Numbered from the stretch's first letter, positions 1-7,827 are shown. The stretch is 17,131 nt of DNA from JBCBCP01 sp038530575 (GCA_038530575.1 JBCBCP010000060.1:1-17131); one strand, 5' to 3'. The notes: generated by a model from the sequence alone, not told the origin. Made by a program: numbers and translations.

Positions 1-1411
1 CACGCTCGGCAGCCACGAACGGGTTGGCAAAGCGGTCCTCATAATCGGCTGTGTGCTGGGCGATCTTGTCTGCGTCCCCAAGGTCCGCGCGGTGGATGAT
101 CTCTGTTGCGCCCTTGGCGCCCATCACGGCGACCTCGGCCGTGGGCCAGGCGTAGTTGATGTCGGCCCGCAGGTGCTTGGACGCCATCACCACATATGCC
201 CCGCCATAGGCTTTGCGGGTGATCACGGTGACCTTCGGCACCGTCGCCTCACCATAGGCATAAAGCAGCTTCGCGCCGTGCTTGATCACGCCGTTATATT
301 CCTGCGCCGTGCCGGGCAGGAAGCCGGGGACGTCCACGAGGGTCAGCAGCGGGATCTCGAAACAGTCGCAAAACCGCACGAAACGGGCCGCCTTGCGGGC
401 GCTGTCGATGTCCAGCACGCCCGCCAGCACCATCGGCTGGTTGGCGACAACGCCCACGGTGCGCCCCTCAAGCCGGATGAAGCCTGTGATGATGTTGGCC
501 GCGAAATCGCCCTGCAACTCGAAAAAGTCGCCCTCGTCAGCCAGCTTCACGATCAGCTCTTTCATGTCGTAAGGCTGGTTCGGGTTTTCCGGGATCAGCG
601 TGTCGAGGCTCTTTTCCACCCGGGCAGGATCGTCAAAGAAGGGCCGCGTCGGCGGGGCCTGACGGTTGTTGAGCGGCAGGAAGTCAACCAGCCGGCGCAC
701 TTCGCTCAGTGCTTCGACGTCGTTCTCGAACGCCTTGTCGGCGACGGAGGACTTCTTGGTGTGGGTGGAGGCGCCGCCCAACTCTTCGGCGGTGACCTGT
801 TCGTTGGTCACCGTCTTGACCACGTCGGGGCCGGTCACGAACATGTAGGAGCTGTCTTTGACCATGAAGATGAAATCGGTCATCGCCGGAGAGTAGACAG
901 CGCCGCCCGCGCAGGGGCCCATGATCACGCTGATCTGCGGGACAACGCCCGAGCCCATGATGTTGCGCTGAAAGACGTCACCGTATCCTGCCAGGCTGTC
1001 GACCCCTTCCTGGATCCGCGCCCCGCCCGAGTCGTTGATGCCGATCACCGGCGCGCCGTTCTCGATCGCCATGTCCATGATTTTGCAGATCTTGGCCGCG
1101 TGGGTCGCCGACACAGAGCCACCCAGAACGGTAAAGTCCTGGCTGAACACATAGACCTGACGACCATTGATCGTGCCCCATCCGGTGACAACGCCATCAC
1201 CCGCCGGCTTTTGCTTTTCCATTCCGAAGTCGGTGCAACGGTGCGTGATGAACATATCGAACTCTTCAAAGCTGCCCTCGTCCAGCAGCAGGTCGATCCG
1301 TTCGCGGGCTGTCAGCTTGCCGCGCCCGTGCTGCGCGTCGATCCGCTTTTGACCTCCGCCGATGCGTGCGCCCGCGCGGCGCTCGGCGAGTTCTTCGATG
1401 ATGTCTTTCAT
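1..1411 (-). CDS. pccB: propionyl-CoA carboxylase beta subunit (carboxyltransferase), 3' end cut by window
   Basis: Carboxyltransferase subunit of biotin-dependent propionyl-CoA carboxylase. It makes methylmalonyl-CoA from propionyl-CoA in the cytoplasm, feeding the methylmalonyl-CoA pathway. The frame is open from ATG at 1411 to the window edge, 470 codons against about 510 for the family, so only the last ~40 residues are missing. The N-terminus reads MKDIIEELAERR. Typical carboxyltransferase segments are visible: LGGSVSATHAAKI (97-109), GINDSGGARIQEGV (124-137), MGPCAGGAVYSPAMTDF (164-180) and a later GFLPGTAQEYNGVIKHGAK. A clear GGGAGG lies 6 bases upstream of the start. It is divergent from the MFS gene, and the 189-base gap holds clustered TTTGCAAA-type sites that probably bind PccR, encoded two genes away. 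The downstream neighbour is outside the window. Acetyl-CoA carboxylase beta paralogs are alternatives, but the pccR context favours propionyl-CoA. Confidence 0.95.
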   Translation of the reverse strand, partial: MKDIIEELAERRAGARIGGGQKRIDAQHGRGKLTARERIDLLLDEGSFEEFDMFITHRCTDFGMEKQKPAGDGVVTGWGTINGRQVYVFSQDFTVLGGSVSATHAAKICKIMDMAIENGAPVIGINDSGGARIQEGVDSLAGYGDVFQRNIMGSGVVPQISVIMGPCAGGAVYSPAMTDFIFMVKDSSYMFVTGPDVVKTVTNEQVTAEELGGASTHTKKSSVADKAFENDVEALSEVRRLVDFLPLNNRQAPPTRPFFDDPARVEKSLDTLIPENPNQPYDMKELIVKLADEGDFFELQGDFAANIITGFIRLEGRTVGVVANQPMVLAGVLDIDSARKAARFVRFCDCFEIPLLTLVDVPGFLPGTAQEYNGVIKHGAKLLYAYGEATVPKVTVITRKAYGGAYVVMASKHLRADINYAWPTAEVAVMGAKGATEIIHRADLGDADKIAQHTADYEDRFANPFVAAER

Positions 1412-1472
1412 GTCGGCCTCCCTTCGGGTTTCGGCTCTCTTATCAAGGGCAGCGCGCCGGCCAAAGCCCGAA

Positions 1473-1528
1473 CCCGCAAATTTGCAAATATTTTGCAGCG
1501 CAGCATTTGCAAAATGCGAAATTGCAAA
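1473..1528. promoter_or_regulatory. cluster of PccR/ScfR-type half-sites between pccB and the MFS gene
   Basis: Two perfect TTTGCAAA palindromes lie at 1481-1488 and 1506-1513. Weaker copies surround them: CCCGCAAA (1473-1480), TTTTGCAG (1491-1498), ATGCGAAA (1514-1521) and ATTGCAAA (overlapping, 1521-1528). Several neighbours are 8 bases apart, centre to centre. From memory, PccR of Rhodobacter sphaeroides acts at TTTGCAAA-N4-TTTGCAAA upstream of pccB, and RamB of Corynebacterium also recognises TTTGCAAA. The array is AT-rich within GC-rich DNA and lies 62-117 bases upstream of the pccB start. It also faces the MFS gene. Spacing here is not exactly N4, so the true operator arrangement is uncertain. 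Confidence 0.75.
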
Positions 1529-1600
1529 CCTTCGCGCGCGCATGGCCGCTATGCGTCCGGCGTCATGGACAGCTACAAGGTGCAGTCCTAAGTTTGCGGG

Positions 1601-2827
1601 ATGCAAGAGGCCCCAACGCCCCGCTTTCTCGACCGCGCGACCCCCCCTACCCTGCTGACACTCGTGTTGCTTGCGGGAATATCCGCAATGGTCATGAACA
1701 TGTTCCTACCAAGCCTGCCGAACATGACCGAGTATTACGATACGGACTACCGCCTAATGCAGCTATCGGTGTCGGTCTATCTGGGCTTTTCCGCGCTGAT
1801 GCAGCTTGCGGTCGGGCCAATATCCGACAGGTTTGGACGGCGGCCCGTTCTGCTGTGGTCGATTGTCCTGTTCCTGCTGGCCACAATCGGCTGCATTCTC
1901 GCGCCCACGGTCGAGGTGTTTCTCTTCTTTCGCATGATGCAGGCCGTGATGGCGGCGGGCATGGCGCTGTCCCGCGCGGTCATCCGCGACCTTTACGATC
2001 AGGACCAATCGGCCTCCATGATCGGCTACGTCACCATGGGGATGGCCGTTGTGCCGATGATTTCGCCCGCGATTGGCGGCTTGCTGGACGAGGCCTTTGG
2101 CTGGAAGGCAAATTTCTGGGCCTTTGCCGTTCTTGGGGCACTGATGCTCTGGCTCGTCTGGAGCGATCTGGGCGAGACGGCGCGCAGCAAGGGGAAACCC
2201 TTTGCAGACCAGGTGCGCGAGTACCCTGCCCTGTTCGCCAGCCCGCGCTTCTGGTTCTACGCGCTGGCGGCGATGTTCTGTTCGGGCAGCTTTTTTGCCT
2301 ATCTCGGCGGCGGACCCTTTGTCGGCTCCGAGGTCTTTGGCATGAGCCCGGCGATGGTCGGTTTTTACTTTGGCGCGCCGGCCATCGGCTATTTTGTCGG
2401 CAACTGGGTCACCGGTCGCTACGCCACGCGGTTCGGGGTGAACAGCCTTGTGCTCTGGGGCTGCGTGATCAATGCCATCGGAGTGTTTCTGTCGCTCGCG
2501 ATTTTCTGGGTGGACCAGGGAACGCCGCTGTCCTTCTTTGGCCTGATGACCTTTGTTGGTGTCGGCAATGGCCTCGTGATTCCGAACGCGACGGCGGGCA
2601 TGCTGTCGGTCCGCCCGCAGCTGGCGGGCACGGCCTCGGGCCTTGGCGGGGCGATCATGATCGGGGGCGGTGCGGCACTTTCGGCGCTCGCCGGCGCCCT
2701 GCTGACGCCCGAGACTGGGGCGATCCCGCTGCTGGCGCTCATGTCTGTGACATCGGTTCTGGCCCTGGCCTGCATCTGGGCCGTCTTCTTGCGCGAACGG
2801 CGGCTTGCGGCATTGACGCCCTCTTAA
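1601..2827 (+). CDS. Bcr/CflA-family MFS efflux transporter
   Basis: Inner-membrane major facilitator of the Bcr/CflA drug:H+ antiporter type, 408 residues, the normal length for 12 membrane helices. The loop 2-3 motif is clear (GPISDRFGRRPVLL, 72-85), followed by RMMQAVMAAGMALSRAVIRD (111-130) and a GG-containing helix near AIGGLLDEAFGWKANF. The substrate cannot be read from sequence. The gene starts divergently from pccB and ends 83 bases before pccR. The start MQEAPTPRF is the first good ATG; the upstream TTTGCGGG is only a weak ribosome-binding site. A short inverted repeat (TTGC-GGGAT-GCAA, 1594-1606) covers the start codon. The position inside the pcc control region suggests co-regulation with propionyl-CoA metabolism, for example exporting an organic acid, but this is inference. 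Confidence 0.88.
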   Translation: MQEAPTPRFLDRATPPTLLTLVLLAGISAMVMNMFLPSLPNMTEYYDTDYRLMQLSVSVYLGFSALMQLAVGPISDRFGRRPVLLWSIVLFLLATIGCILAPTVEVFLFFRMMQAVMAAGMALSRAVIRDLYDQDQSASMIGYVTMGMAVVPMISPAIGGLLDEAFGWKANFWAFAVLGALMLWLVWSDLGETARSKGKPFADQVREYPALFASPRFWFYALAAMFCSGSFFAYLGGGPFVGSEVFGMSPAMVGFYFGAPAIGYFVGNWVTGRYATRFGVNSLVLWGCVINAIGVFLSLAIFWVDQGTPLSFFGLMTFVGVGNGLVIPNATAGMLSVRPQLAGTASGLGGAIMIGGGAALSALAGALLTPETGAIPLLALMSVTSVLALACIWAVFLRERRLAALTPS

Positions 2828-2860
2828 CCAAAACACGCCACCTTGCGATTGCGCGCGGGG

Positions 2861-2899
2861 TTTGCAAAGCCTAGCCTGCGCGCATTGCAAATCTGCAAA
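2861..2899. promoter_or_regulatory. PccR/ScfR-type half-sites upstream of pccR (autoregulation candidate)
   Basis: A perfect TTTGCAAA lies at 2861-2868, followed by ATTGCAAA (2884-2891) and directly abutting TCTGCAAA (2892-2899). The last ends 11 bases before the pccR ATG, overlapping the region just upstream of the GGGGCGGG ribosome-binding site. The 8-base repeat of the last two copies matches the spacing seen upstream of pccB. The likely role is autoregulation of pccR, with the last sites placed to block initiation or early transcription. Binding itself is inferred. Confidence 0.65.
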
Positions 2900-2910
2900 G
2901 CAGGGGCGGG

Positions 2911-4308
2911 ATGGCGCAACAGAAACTCTATGCCGGCGCAAAACTGCGCGAAGTGCGCACGCGCATAGGCCTGACGCAGAAGGATTTCGCCGCCAAGCTG
3001 GGCGTTTCGCTGCCCTATCTGAACCAGATGGAGAACAACAACCGGCCCGTCTCCACCACCGTCGTGCTCAAACTTGCGGCCGAATTTGGCATGGACGTGA
3101 CCGAGCTGAGCACCGGCGATTCGGAGCGGCTGGTGTCCGATATGCGCGAGGCGCTGGCTGATCCGCTGTTTGAAGACGCCCCGCCCCTTGCTGATATCCG
3201 CCTTGCGGCGTCCAACGCACCGGGATTTGCGCGTGCCTTCCTCGATCTGCACCGTGCCTATAGGCAAAGCCATGAACGGCTCGCCTCGCTGGACGAGGCG
3301 CTGGGCCGGGAAGACGCCCGCGCGCAGCCCTCACCCTGGGAAGAGGTGCGCGATTTCTTCCACTACTGCGACAACTATATCGATGCCGTCGACCGCGCGG
3401 CCGAACATTTCGCCACCGCGCAGGGCACCATCGGCAACATCCGCGTCGCCGCTGTCGCCAGCCTCGGCAACGCGGGCATCACCGTCCAGTTCACCGACAT
3501 GGAGATGACCCGCCGCTTTGACGCCGATACTGGCGTGCTGCACATCTCCTCCCGCGCCGCGCATGAGACACAGACCTTTCAGCTGCTGCTGCAACTGGCG
3601 CTCCGGCGTCAGAATGCCTTGCTGGAGGCGACGCTGGACCTTGCGCGCTTTCGCTCGACCGAGGCGCGCAGCATCGCCAAGATTGGTCTCGCAAACTACT
3701 TCGCGGGCGCCGCGCTTATGCCCTACACCGCCTTTCAGGGTGCCGCGCGCGAAACCCGCCACGACCTGGAGCGGCTGGCCCGCCAGTTCGGCGCATCGAT
3801 CGAGCAGGTGGCGCATCGCCTTGCGACCCTGCAGCGGCCGGGGGCCAAGGGCATTCCGTTCTTCTTCGTGCGGGTCGATCAGGCCGGTACGATCACCAAA
3901 CGCCATTCCGCCACGCTCCTGCAATTTGCGCGCTTTGGCGGGGCCTGCCCGCTCTGGAACGTACACCGCGCCTTTGAGCAGCCCGGTGCCTTTCTGCGCC
4001 AACTGGCCGAAACGCCCGACGGGGTGCGCTACATCTCTATTGCACGGGATGTCAGCAAGGCAGCGGGCCACTTCGGCGCCCCCCTGCGCCGCTTTGCCAT
4101 CGGTCTGGGCTGTGAGGTCACCCATGCCCGCGATCTGGTCTATGCCGACGGGCTGGACCTGAGCCGGGACGGTGTGTTTGAGCCGATCGGCATTTCCTGC
4201 CGCATTTGCGAGCGGACCAATTGCCACCAACGCTCTGTCCCCCCGCTGGAGCGGCGCTTGCAGGTCGATCCAGACGCGCGCGGCGTGCTGCCCTACCAGG
4301 TGGGCTAG
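2911..4308 (+). CDS. pccR: ScfR-family short-chain acyl-CoA regulator, PccR-like
   Basis: Transcriptional regulator of 465 residues. An N-terminal XRE-type helix-turn-helix spans about 8-62 (LREVRTRIGLTQKDFAAKLG, then SLPYLNQMENNNRPVS). The middle resembles the IrrE/ImmA fold (FRSTEARSIAKIGLANYFAGAALMPY read in two parts, about 247-272) but has no HExxH zinc-protease motif; HETQTF stands in a comparable place. The C-terminal ScfR domain carries conserved cysteines C346 (ACPLWN), C401, C430, C433 and C438 (ISCRICERTNCHQR). Known family members (PccR, RamB, MccR types) sense short-chain acyl-CoA status and control propionate or acetate assimilation genes. Proximity to pccB and the TTTGCAAA boxes before both genes support the PccR assignment. 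Ribosome-binding site GGGGCGGG is close to the ATG. A paralogous ScfR with another target set is the main alternative. Confidence 0.88.
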   Translation: MAQQKLYAGAKLREVRTRIGLTQKDFAAKLGVSLPYLNQMENNNRPVSTTVVLKLAAEFGMDVTELSTGDSERLVSDMREALADPLFEDAPPLADIRLAASNAPGFARAFLDLHRAYRQSHERLASLDEALGREDARAQPSPWEEVRDFFHYCDNYIDAVDRAAEHFATAQGTIGNIRVAAVASLGNAGITVQFTDMEMTRRFDADTGVLHISSRAAHETQTFQLLLQLALRRQNALLEATLDLARFRSTEARSIAKIGLANYFAGAALMPYTAFQGAARETRHDLERLARQFGASIEQVAHRLATLQRPGAKGIPFFFVRVDQAGTITKRHSATLLQFARFGGACPLWNVHRAFEQPGAFLRQLAETPDGVRYISIARDVSKAAGHFGAPLRRFAIGLGCEVTHARDLVYADGLDLSRDGVFEPIGISCRICERTNCHQRSVPPLERRLQVDPDARGVLPYQVG

Positions 4309-4328
4309 CCCAAACGCACCAAACTAGG

Positions 4329-4357
4329 TCGCAAACCGCCAAGCCGCGTTGCAAAAT
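4329..4357. promoter_or_regulatory. weak PccR-like half-sites upstream of the enolase-superfamily gene
   Basis: The 66-base gap between pccR and the next gene contains GTCGCAAAC (4329-4337) and GTTGCAAAA (4349-4357 region), 20 bases apart centre to centre. Each keeps a GCAAA core but not the full TTTGCAAA palindrome. They may be degenerate PccR sites or chance. No terminator is visible in this gap, so read-through from pccR is equally possible. Confidence 0.3.
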
Positions 4358-4374
4358 CCCGGCACGCTGGGCGC

Positions 4375-5484
4375 ATGAAAATCACCGATCTGCGCGTGCG
4401 CCCCCTCACCCTGCCCTTGCGAGAGCCCTACCACTGGACGCAAGGCATCCGGACCACCTTTGCCGTCAACCTGATCGAGCTGGAATTGGCCGATGGCACG
4501 GTTGGACTTGGCGAGGCGACGATCGCCCCCGACCAGCAGGCCAGCGCGCAGATCCTGCACCGGCTGGCCCAGACGCTGATCGGCGAGGCCGTCTTTGACG
4601 TCGCCGTGTTGCGGGACCGCATCCTAAAGGAAAACTACCAAAGCCTTGGCGCGTCCACGATCCGCGCGTGCAACCAGATGCTTGCGGGGCTTGATTTCGC
4701 CATGTGGGACGCGATGGGCAAGCTGGCGGGCAGCCCCGTCACCGACCTGCTCGGCGGCGCGCATCGCCGCGCGGTGGGCTATTTTTTCTTTTTGCAAGGG
4801 GACACACCCGAGACGCTGGCACGTCACGCGGCGGAGGGGGCGGCGCAGGGCGAGCGGGTCTTTTACCTAAAGGTTGGCCGACCCGATATGGCGCGCGATA
4901 TCGAAATAGTGCGGGCCGTGCGGGCCGAGATTGGCGACGCCCGCCTGCGGCTGGACGCCAACGAGGGCTGGGAGCCGATGCGCGCGATCAAGATGGCCCG
5001 CAAGCTGGAGCCGTTTGACATTGAATTCATCGAACAGCCAACACCCAGCTATTCCATCGACGCGCTGGCCCATGTCCGCGCATCCTCCCCGATCCCAATT
5101 GTTGCGGACCAGGCGGCGTTCACCCTCTTTGACGTCTACGACATCTGCGCCAAACGCGCCGCCGACATGATCTGCATCGGCCCGCGTGAGGTGGGCGGTA
5201 TTCAGAACATGCTGAAGGCGGCCGCCGTAGCCGAGGCCGCGGGCCTGTCAATCTGCATCCATTCCAGCTTTACCACCGGCATCACGACGGCGGCAGAGCA
5301 CCAGATCGCGCGGCTGATCCCGAACCTCGACGATGGCAATCAGATCATGTGGCAACTGGCCCGTGATAATATCGTCGCCGCGCCGGCCCTTGCTCCGGCG
5401 CAAGGCTGGCTGGACCTGCCGGACGGGCCGGGCCTTGGCATCACGCTAGATCATGACACAATCTCGGGTCTAAAAACGCCCTAG
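4375..5484 (+). CDS. enolase-superfamily protein (mandelate racemase / muconate-lactonizing type)
   Basis: A 369-residue cytoplasmic enzyme with a capping domain (about 1-125) and a TIM-barrel domain. Magnesium ligands are readable: D194 (RLDANEGW), E220 (IEQPTPS) and D245 (VADQAA). VGGI (273-276) precedes the strand carrying H296 (CIHSSFTTGI). By eye, two usual catalytic positions are changed: the KxK at the end of the second barrel strand reads Y164-L-K166, and the Asp or Lys normally before xxxVGGI reads G269. The function could be an epimerase, dehydratase or cycloisomerase on a small carboxylate; I cannot name a substrate. It follows pccR by 66 bases in the same direction, so it may share its transcript or be a target. 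Its stop interlocks with that of the convergent nuclease gene. Confidence 0.85.
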   Translation: MKITDLRVRPLTLPLREPYHWTQGIRTTFAVNLIELELADGTVGLGEATIAPDQQASAQILHRLAQTLIGEAVFDVAVLRDRILKENYQSLGASTIRACNQMLAGLDFAMWDAMGKLAGSPVTDLLGGAHRRAVGYFFFLQGDTPETLARHAAEGAAQGERVFYLKVGRPDMARDIEIVRAVRAEIGDARLRLDANEGWEPMRAIKMARKLEPFDIEFIEQPTPSYSIDALAHVRASSPIPIVADQAAFTLFDVYDICAKRAADMICIGPREVGGIQNMLKAAAVAEAAGLSICIHSSFTTGITTAAEHQIARLIPNLDDGNQIMWQLARDNIVAAPALAPAQGWLDLPDGPGLGITLDHDTISGLKTP

Positions 5485-6131
5485 CGCCGGGCCGCGCGCC
5501 AGCCTGCCGCCCGCGCCTCGTCCGCGCTGCAAAACCACCGCTCACCGCGCGACAAATTGATGCCCGTGCGCGCGTAAAACGCCTGTCCCGGCACGTGAAA
5601 GATGCGCCCATGCTGGGAAATATTGCCCTTGATCACGCAGGCGGGGTCAACCGGCGTCCGCCCCTTGGCCCGCGCCGTCCGGAACTGCGCCGGCGATTGC
5701 ACCCGCAGCGCATGCAGCCCGGCATCCCGGATCGCCGCGCCCTTTTCATCCAGATCATACGCCATGGAATACTTGCGGTAGGCAAAGGCCCAACCTTGCT
5801 GGACAAGCGTCCGGCCCATATCCGCGCCGCCCGCGTCGCAGGTCGCAACCTGCCGCCCATAGCGGTCCGTATCGACAACGGTGCAGCGCGCCATCCGATG
5901 CTGAAACGCGCCCCGCACCTTGTCCCGGGCCCAGACCCCGCATTGGTAGTCAACGCCGTGCTCGGTGCGGCAGGTCTGGTCGACCTCCGGCGCGTCAATG
6001 CCGTGCAGCCGAATGCGCGTGCCGCCAACATCAATCGTATCCGCGTCGATCACCAGGATGGGCCCTGTTACGTCTGCCAGCACGGGCGGGCAGAAAAGGC
6101 ACAGAACAAAAACGGCACAAACTCTTAACAT
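5481..6131 (-). CDS. exported staphylococcal-nuclease-like protein with C-terminal Cys-rich domain
   Basis: Thermonuclease (SNase) family protein of 216 residues, predicted to be secreted. A signal peptide covers residues 1-19 (MLRVCAVFVLCLFCPPVLA, cleavage before D20). The SNase core shows DADT (29-32), RLHGIDAPE (41-49) and DRYGR (89-93). R41, E49 and R93 align by spacing with catalytic R35, E43 and R87 of the staphylococcal enzyme, so it is probably active. A second domain (about 163-216) reads CVIKGNIS, FHVPGQAFY, GERWFCS and EARAAGWR. This module is often found at the end of exported nucleases and is sometimes called a sunset domain. Six cysteines lie in the mature chain (54, 64, 83, 98, 165, 201), fitting disulfides. 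The start at 6131 has AAGGAA just upstream. It lies 54 bases after betA on the same strand, and could be read through from it. Confidence 0.88.
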   Translation of the reverse strand: MLRVCAVFVLCLFCPPVLADVTGPILVIDADTIDVGGTRIRLHGIDAPEVDQTCRTEHGVDYQCGVWARDKVRGAFQHRMARCTVVDTDRYGRQVATCDAGGADMGRTLVQQGWAFAYRKYSMAYDLDEKGAAIRDAGLHALRVQSPAQFRTARAKGRTPVDPACVIKGNISQHGRIFHVPGQAFYARTGINLSRGERWFCSADEARAAGWRAARR

Positions 6132-6185
6132 TTCCTTAACGTGGGCGCTAAGCCCCCGCCGTTCAAGCGAAATGAAGTTGACCGG

Positions 6186-7817
6186 TTAACGCTGCGCCGT
6201 TTCCCAATCCGGGTGCACCCAGGGCACATCGTTTACAGGCGGCAACTGACGGCCAAGGATATGATCGGCCATCTTTTCCCCGGTCATGATCGACGGGCCA
6301 TTCAGATTACCGTTGGTGATGCGCGGAAAGACCGACGAATCCACCACGCGAAGCCGCTCCACCCCGATCACCCGGCCTTCGGGGTCAACCACCGCGCTTG
6401 GATCATCCGCCCGGCCCATGCGGCAGGTCCCGCAGGGGTGGTAGGCGCTCTCGGCATGGGCGCGGATAAACGCGTCAAGCGCGGCGTCCGACTGCACCCC
6501 CTCCCCGGGCTGAATTTCGTGCGAGACGAAGGGGGCAAAGGCCTTCTGCCCGAAAATCTCGCGGGTGAGGCGGATACAGGTGCGGAAGTCTTCCCAATCC
6601 TGCGGCTGGCTCATGTAGTTGAAGCGGATGCGCGGCGCGTCCGCCGGATTGGCCGAGCGCAAGGTCACGTCCCCGCGCGAGGCGGACCGCATCGGCCCGA
6701 CATGGGCCTGAAACCCGTGCCCTTCGGCCGCGACCTTGCCGTCATAACGCACCGCGATGGGCAGGAAATGGTACTGGATGTCCGGGTATTGCACGCCCGC
6801 GCGGCTGCGGATGAAGGCGGCGCTTTCGAACTGGTTCGACGCGCCGAGCCCCTTGCCTGTCAGAAGCCACTGCGCACCGATCACCGCCTTGGAGAAGATG
6901 TTCCAATGCTTGTAAAGCGTGATCGGCTGCTTTGCTGCCATCTGGATATAAAGCTCCAGATGGTCCTGCAGATTGGCCCCCACGCCGGGGCGGTCCGCAA
7001 CCACGTCAATCCCGTGCTCAGTCAGATGCGCGCCGGGGCCGATGCCCGACAGCATCAGGATTTTCGGCGAATTGATCGACGAGGCGGCAAGGATCACCTC
7101 TGCCCGCGCCCGCACGACCTGCCCACCGGCGAGCGCGACACCCACGGCGCGGCCCTCCTCCATGACGACCCGTTCCACAAGGCCCCGCACCACCCCTGCG
7201 CCCATCCGCTTTGCTGGGCGCAGGTAGGCATTGGCCGCAGACCAGCGCCGCCCGCGATAGACGGTCGCCTCCATCGGGCCAAAGCCCTCCTGCTGGCCGC
7301 CATTGTAGTCATCGGTCACCTGATAGCCGGCCTGGCGCCCCGCCTCGACAAAAGCGTGGAACAGCGGATTGGACCGTGGCCCACGGCTGATATGGAGCGG
7401 CCCGTCCGTACCGCGCCAGGGCGAGGCGCCGCCGTGCCACGTCTCCATCCGCCGGAAATAGGGCAGCACGTCGGCATAACCCCAGCCGTCCGCGCCCGCA
7501 TCGCGCCAGTGGTCGTAGTCGAGCGCATGACCGCGCACGTACACCATCCCGTTGATCGAAGAGGACCCCCCCAGCACCTTGCCCCGCGGGCAAGCTAGCC
7601 GCCGCCCGCCAAGGTGCGGCTCAGGCTCTGACCGATAGCCCCAATCGTAACGCGCCATGTTCATCGGATAAGACAGCGCCGCCGGCATCTGGATCAGCGG
7701 ACCCCAATCCGTGCCCCCATGCTCAATCACCAGCACCGACTTGCCCGCCTCCGCCAGCCGGTAAGCCACGGCGCAACCCGCCGAGCCAGCGCCAACAATG
7801 ACGTGATCCGCTTCCAT
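6186..7817 (-). CDS. betA: choline dehydrogenase (GMC oxidoreductase)
   Basis: FAD-dependent membrane-associated choline dehydrogenase, oxidising choline to betaine aldehyde for glycine betaine synthesis. It has 543 residues, normal for BetA. The FAD-binding GAGSAG (9-14) starts the chain, GKVLGGSSSINGMVYVRG (79-96) is the first GMC signature, and AASSINSPKILMLSGIG is the second. SAYHPCGTCRMG supplies the active-site His (about residue 460), and NGNLNGPSIMTGEKMADH is the C-terminal BetA block. I chose ATG at 7817 (MEADHVIVGAG); a TTG one codon earlier is less likely. No good ribosome-binding site is visible. The start instead overlaps the stop of an upstream open frame as TGATG, and a large stem-loop ends 11 bases upstream. 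It is the last gene of the betICBA operon. Confidence 0.95.
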   Translation of the reverse strand: MEADHVIVGAGSAGCAVAYRLAEAGKSVLVIEHGGTDWGPLIQMPAALSYPMNMARYDWGYRSEPEPHLGGRRLACPRGKVLGGSSSINGMVYVRGHALDYDHWRDAGADGWGYADVLPYFRRMETWHGGASPWRGTDGPLHISRGPRSNPLFHAFVEAGRQAGYQVTDDYNGGQQEGFGPMEATVYRGRRWSAANAYLRPAKRMGAGVVRGLVERVVMEEGRAVGVALAGGQVVRARAEVILAASSINSPKILMLSGIGPGAHLTEHGIDVVADRPGVGANLQDHLELYIQMAAKQPITLYKHWNIFSKAVIGAQWLLTGKGLGASNQFESAAFIRSRAGVQYPDIQYHFLPIAVRYDGKVAAEGHGFQAHVGPMRSASRGDVTLRSANPADAPRIRFNYMSQPQDWEDFRTCIRLTREIFGQKAFAPFVSHEIQPGEGVQSDAALDAFIRAHAESAYHPCGTCRMGRADDPSAVVDPEGRVIGVERLRVVDSSVFPRITNGNLNGPSIMTGEKMADHILGRQLPPVNDVPWVHPDWETAQR

Positions 7818-7827
7818 CAAATGAGCC

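Noticed and set aside
53..1591. Long plus-strand open frame antisense to pccB
   Set aside because: Composition is rich in His, Arg and Asp with no domain pattern; it mirrors the pccB codon structure in high-GC DNA.
1763..2941. Minus-strand open frame antisense to the MFS gene
   Set aside because: Hydrophilic, Arg/Gln-rich translation without motifs; the plus-strand frame is a complete MFS protein.
6141..7598. Plus-strand open frame antisense to betA
   Set aside because: Shadow of a strongly supported gene; no recognisable domains.
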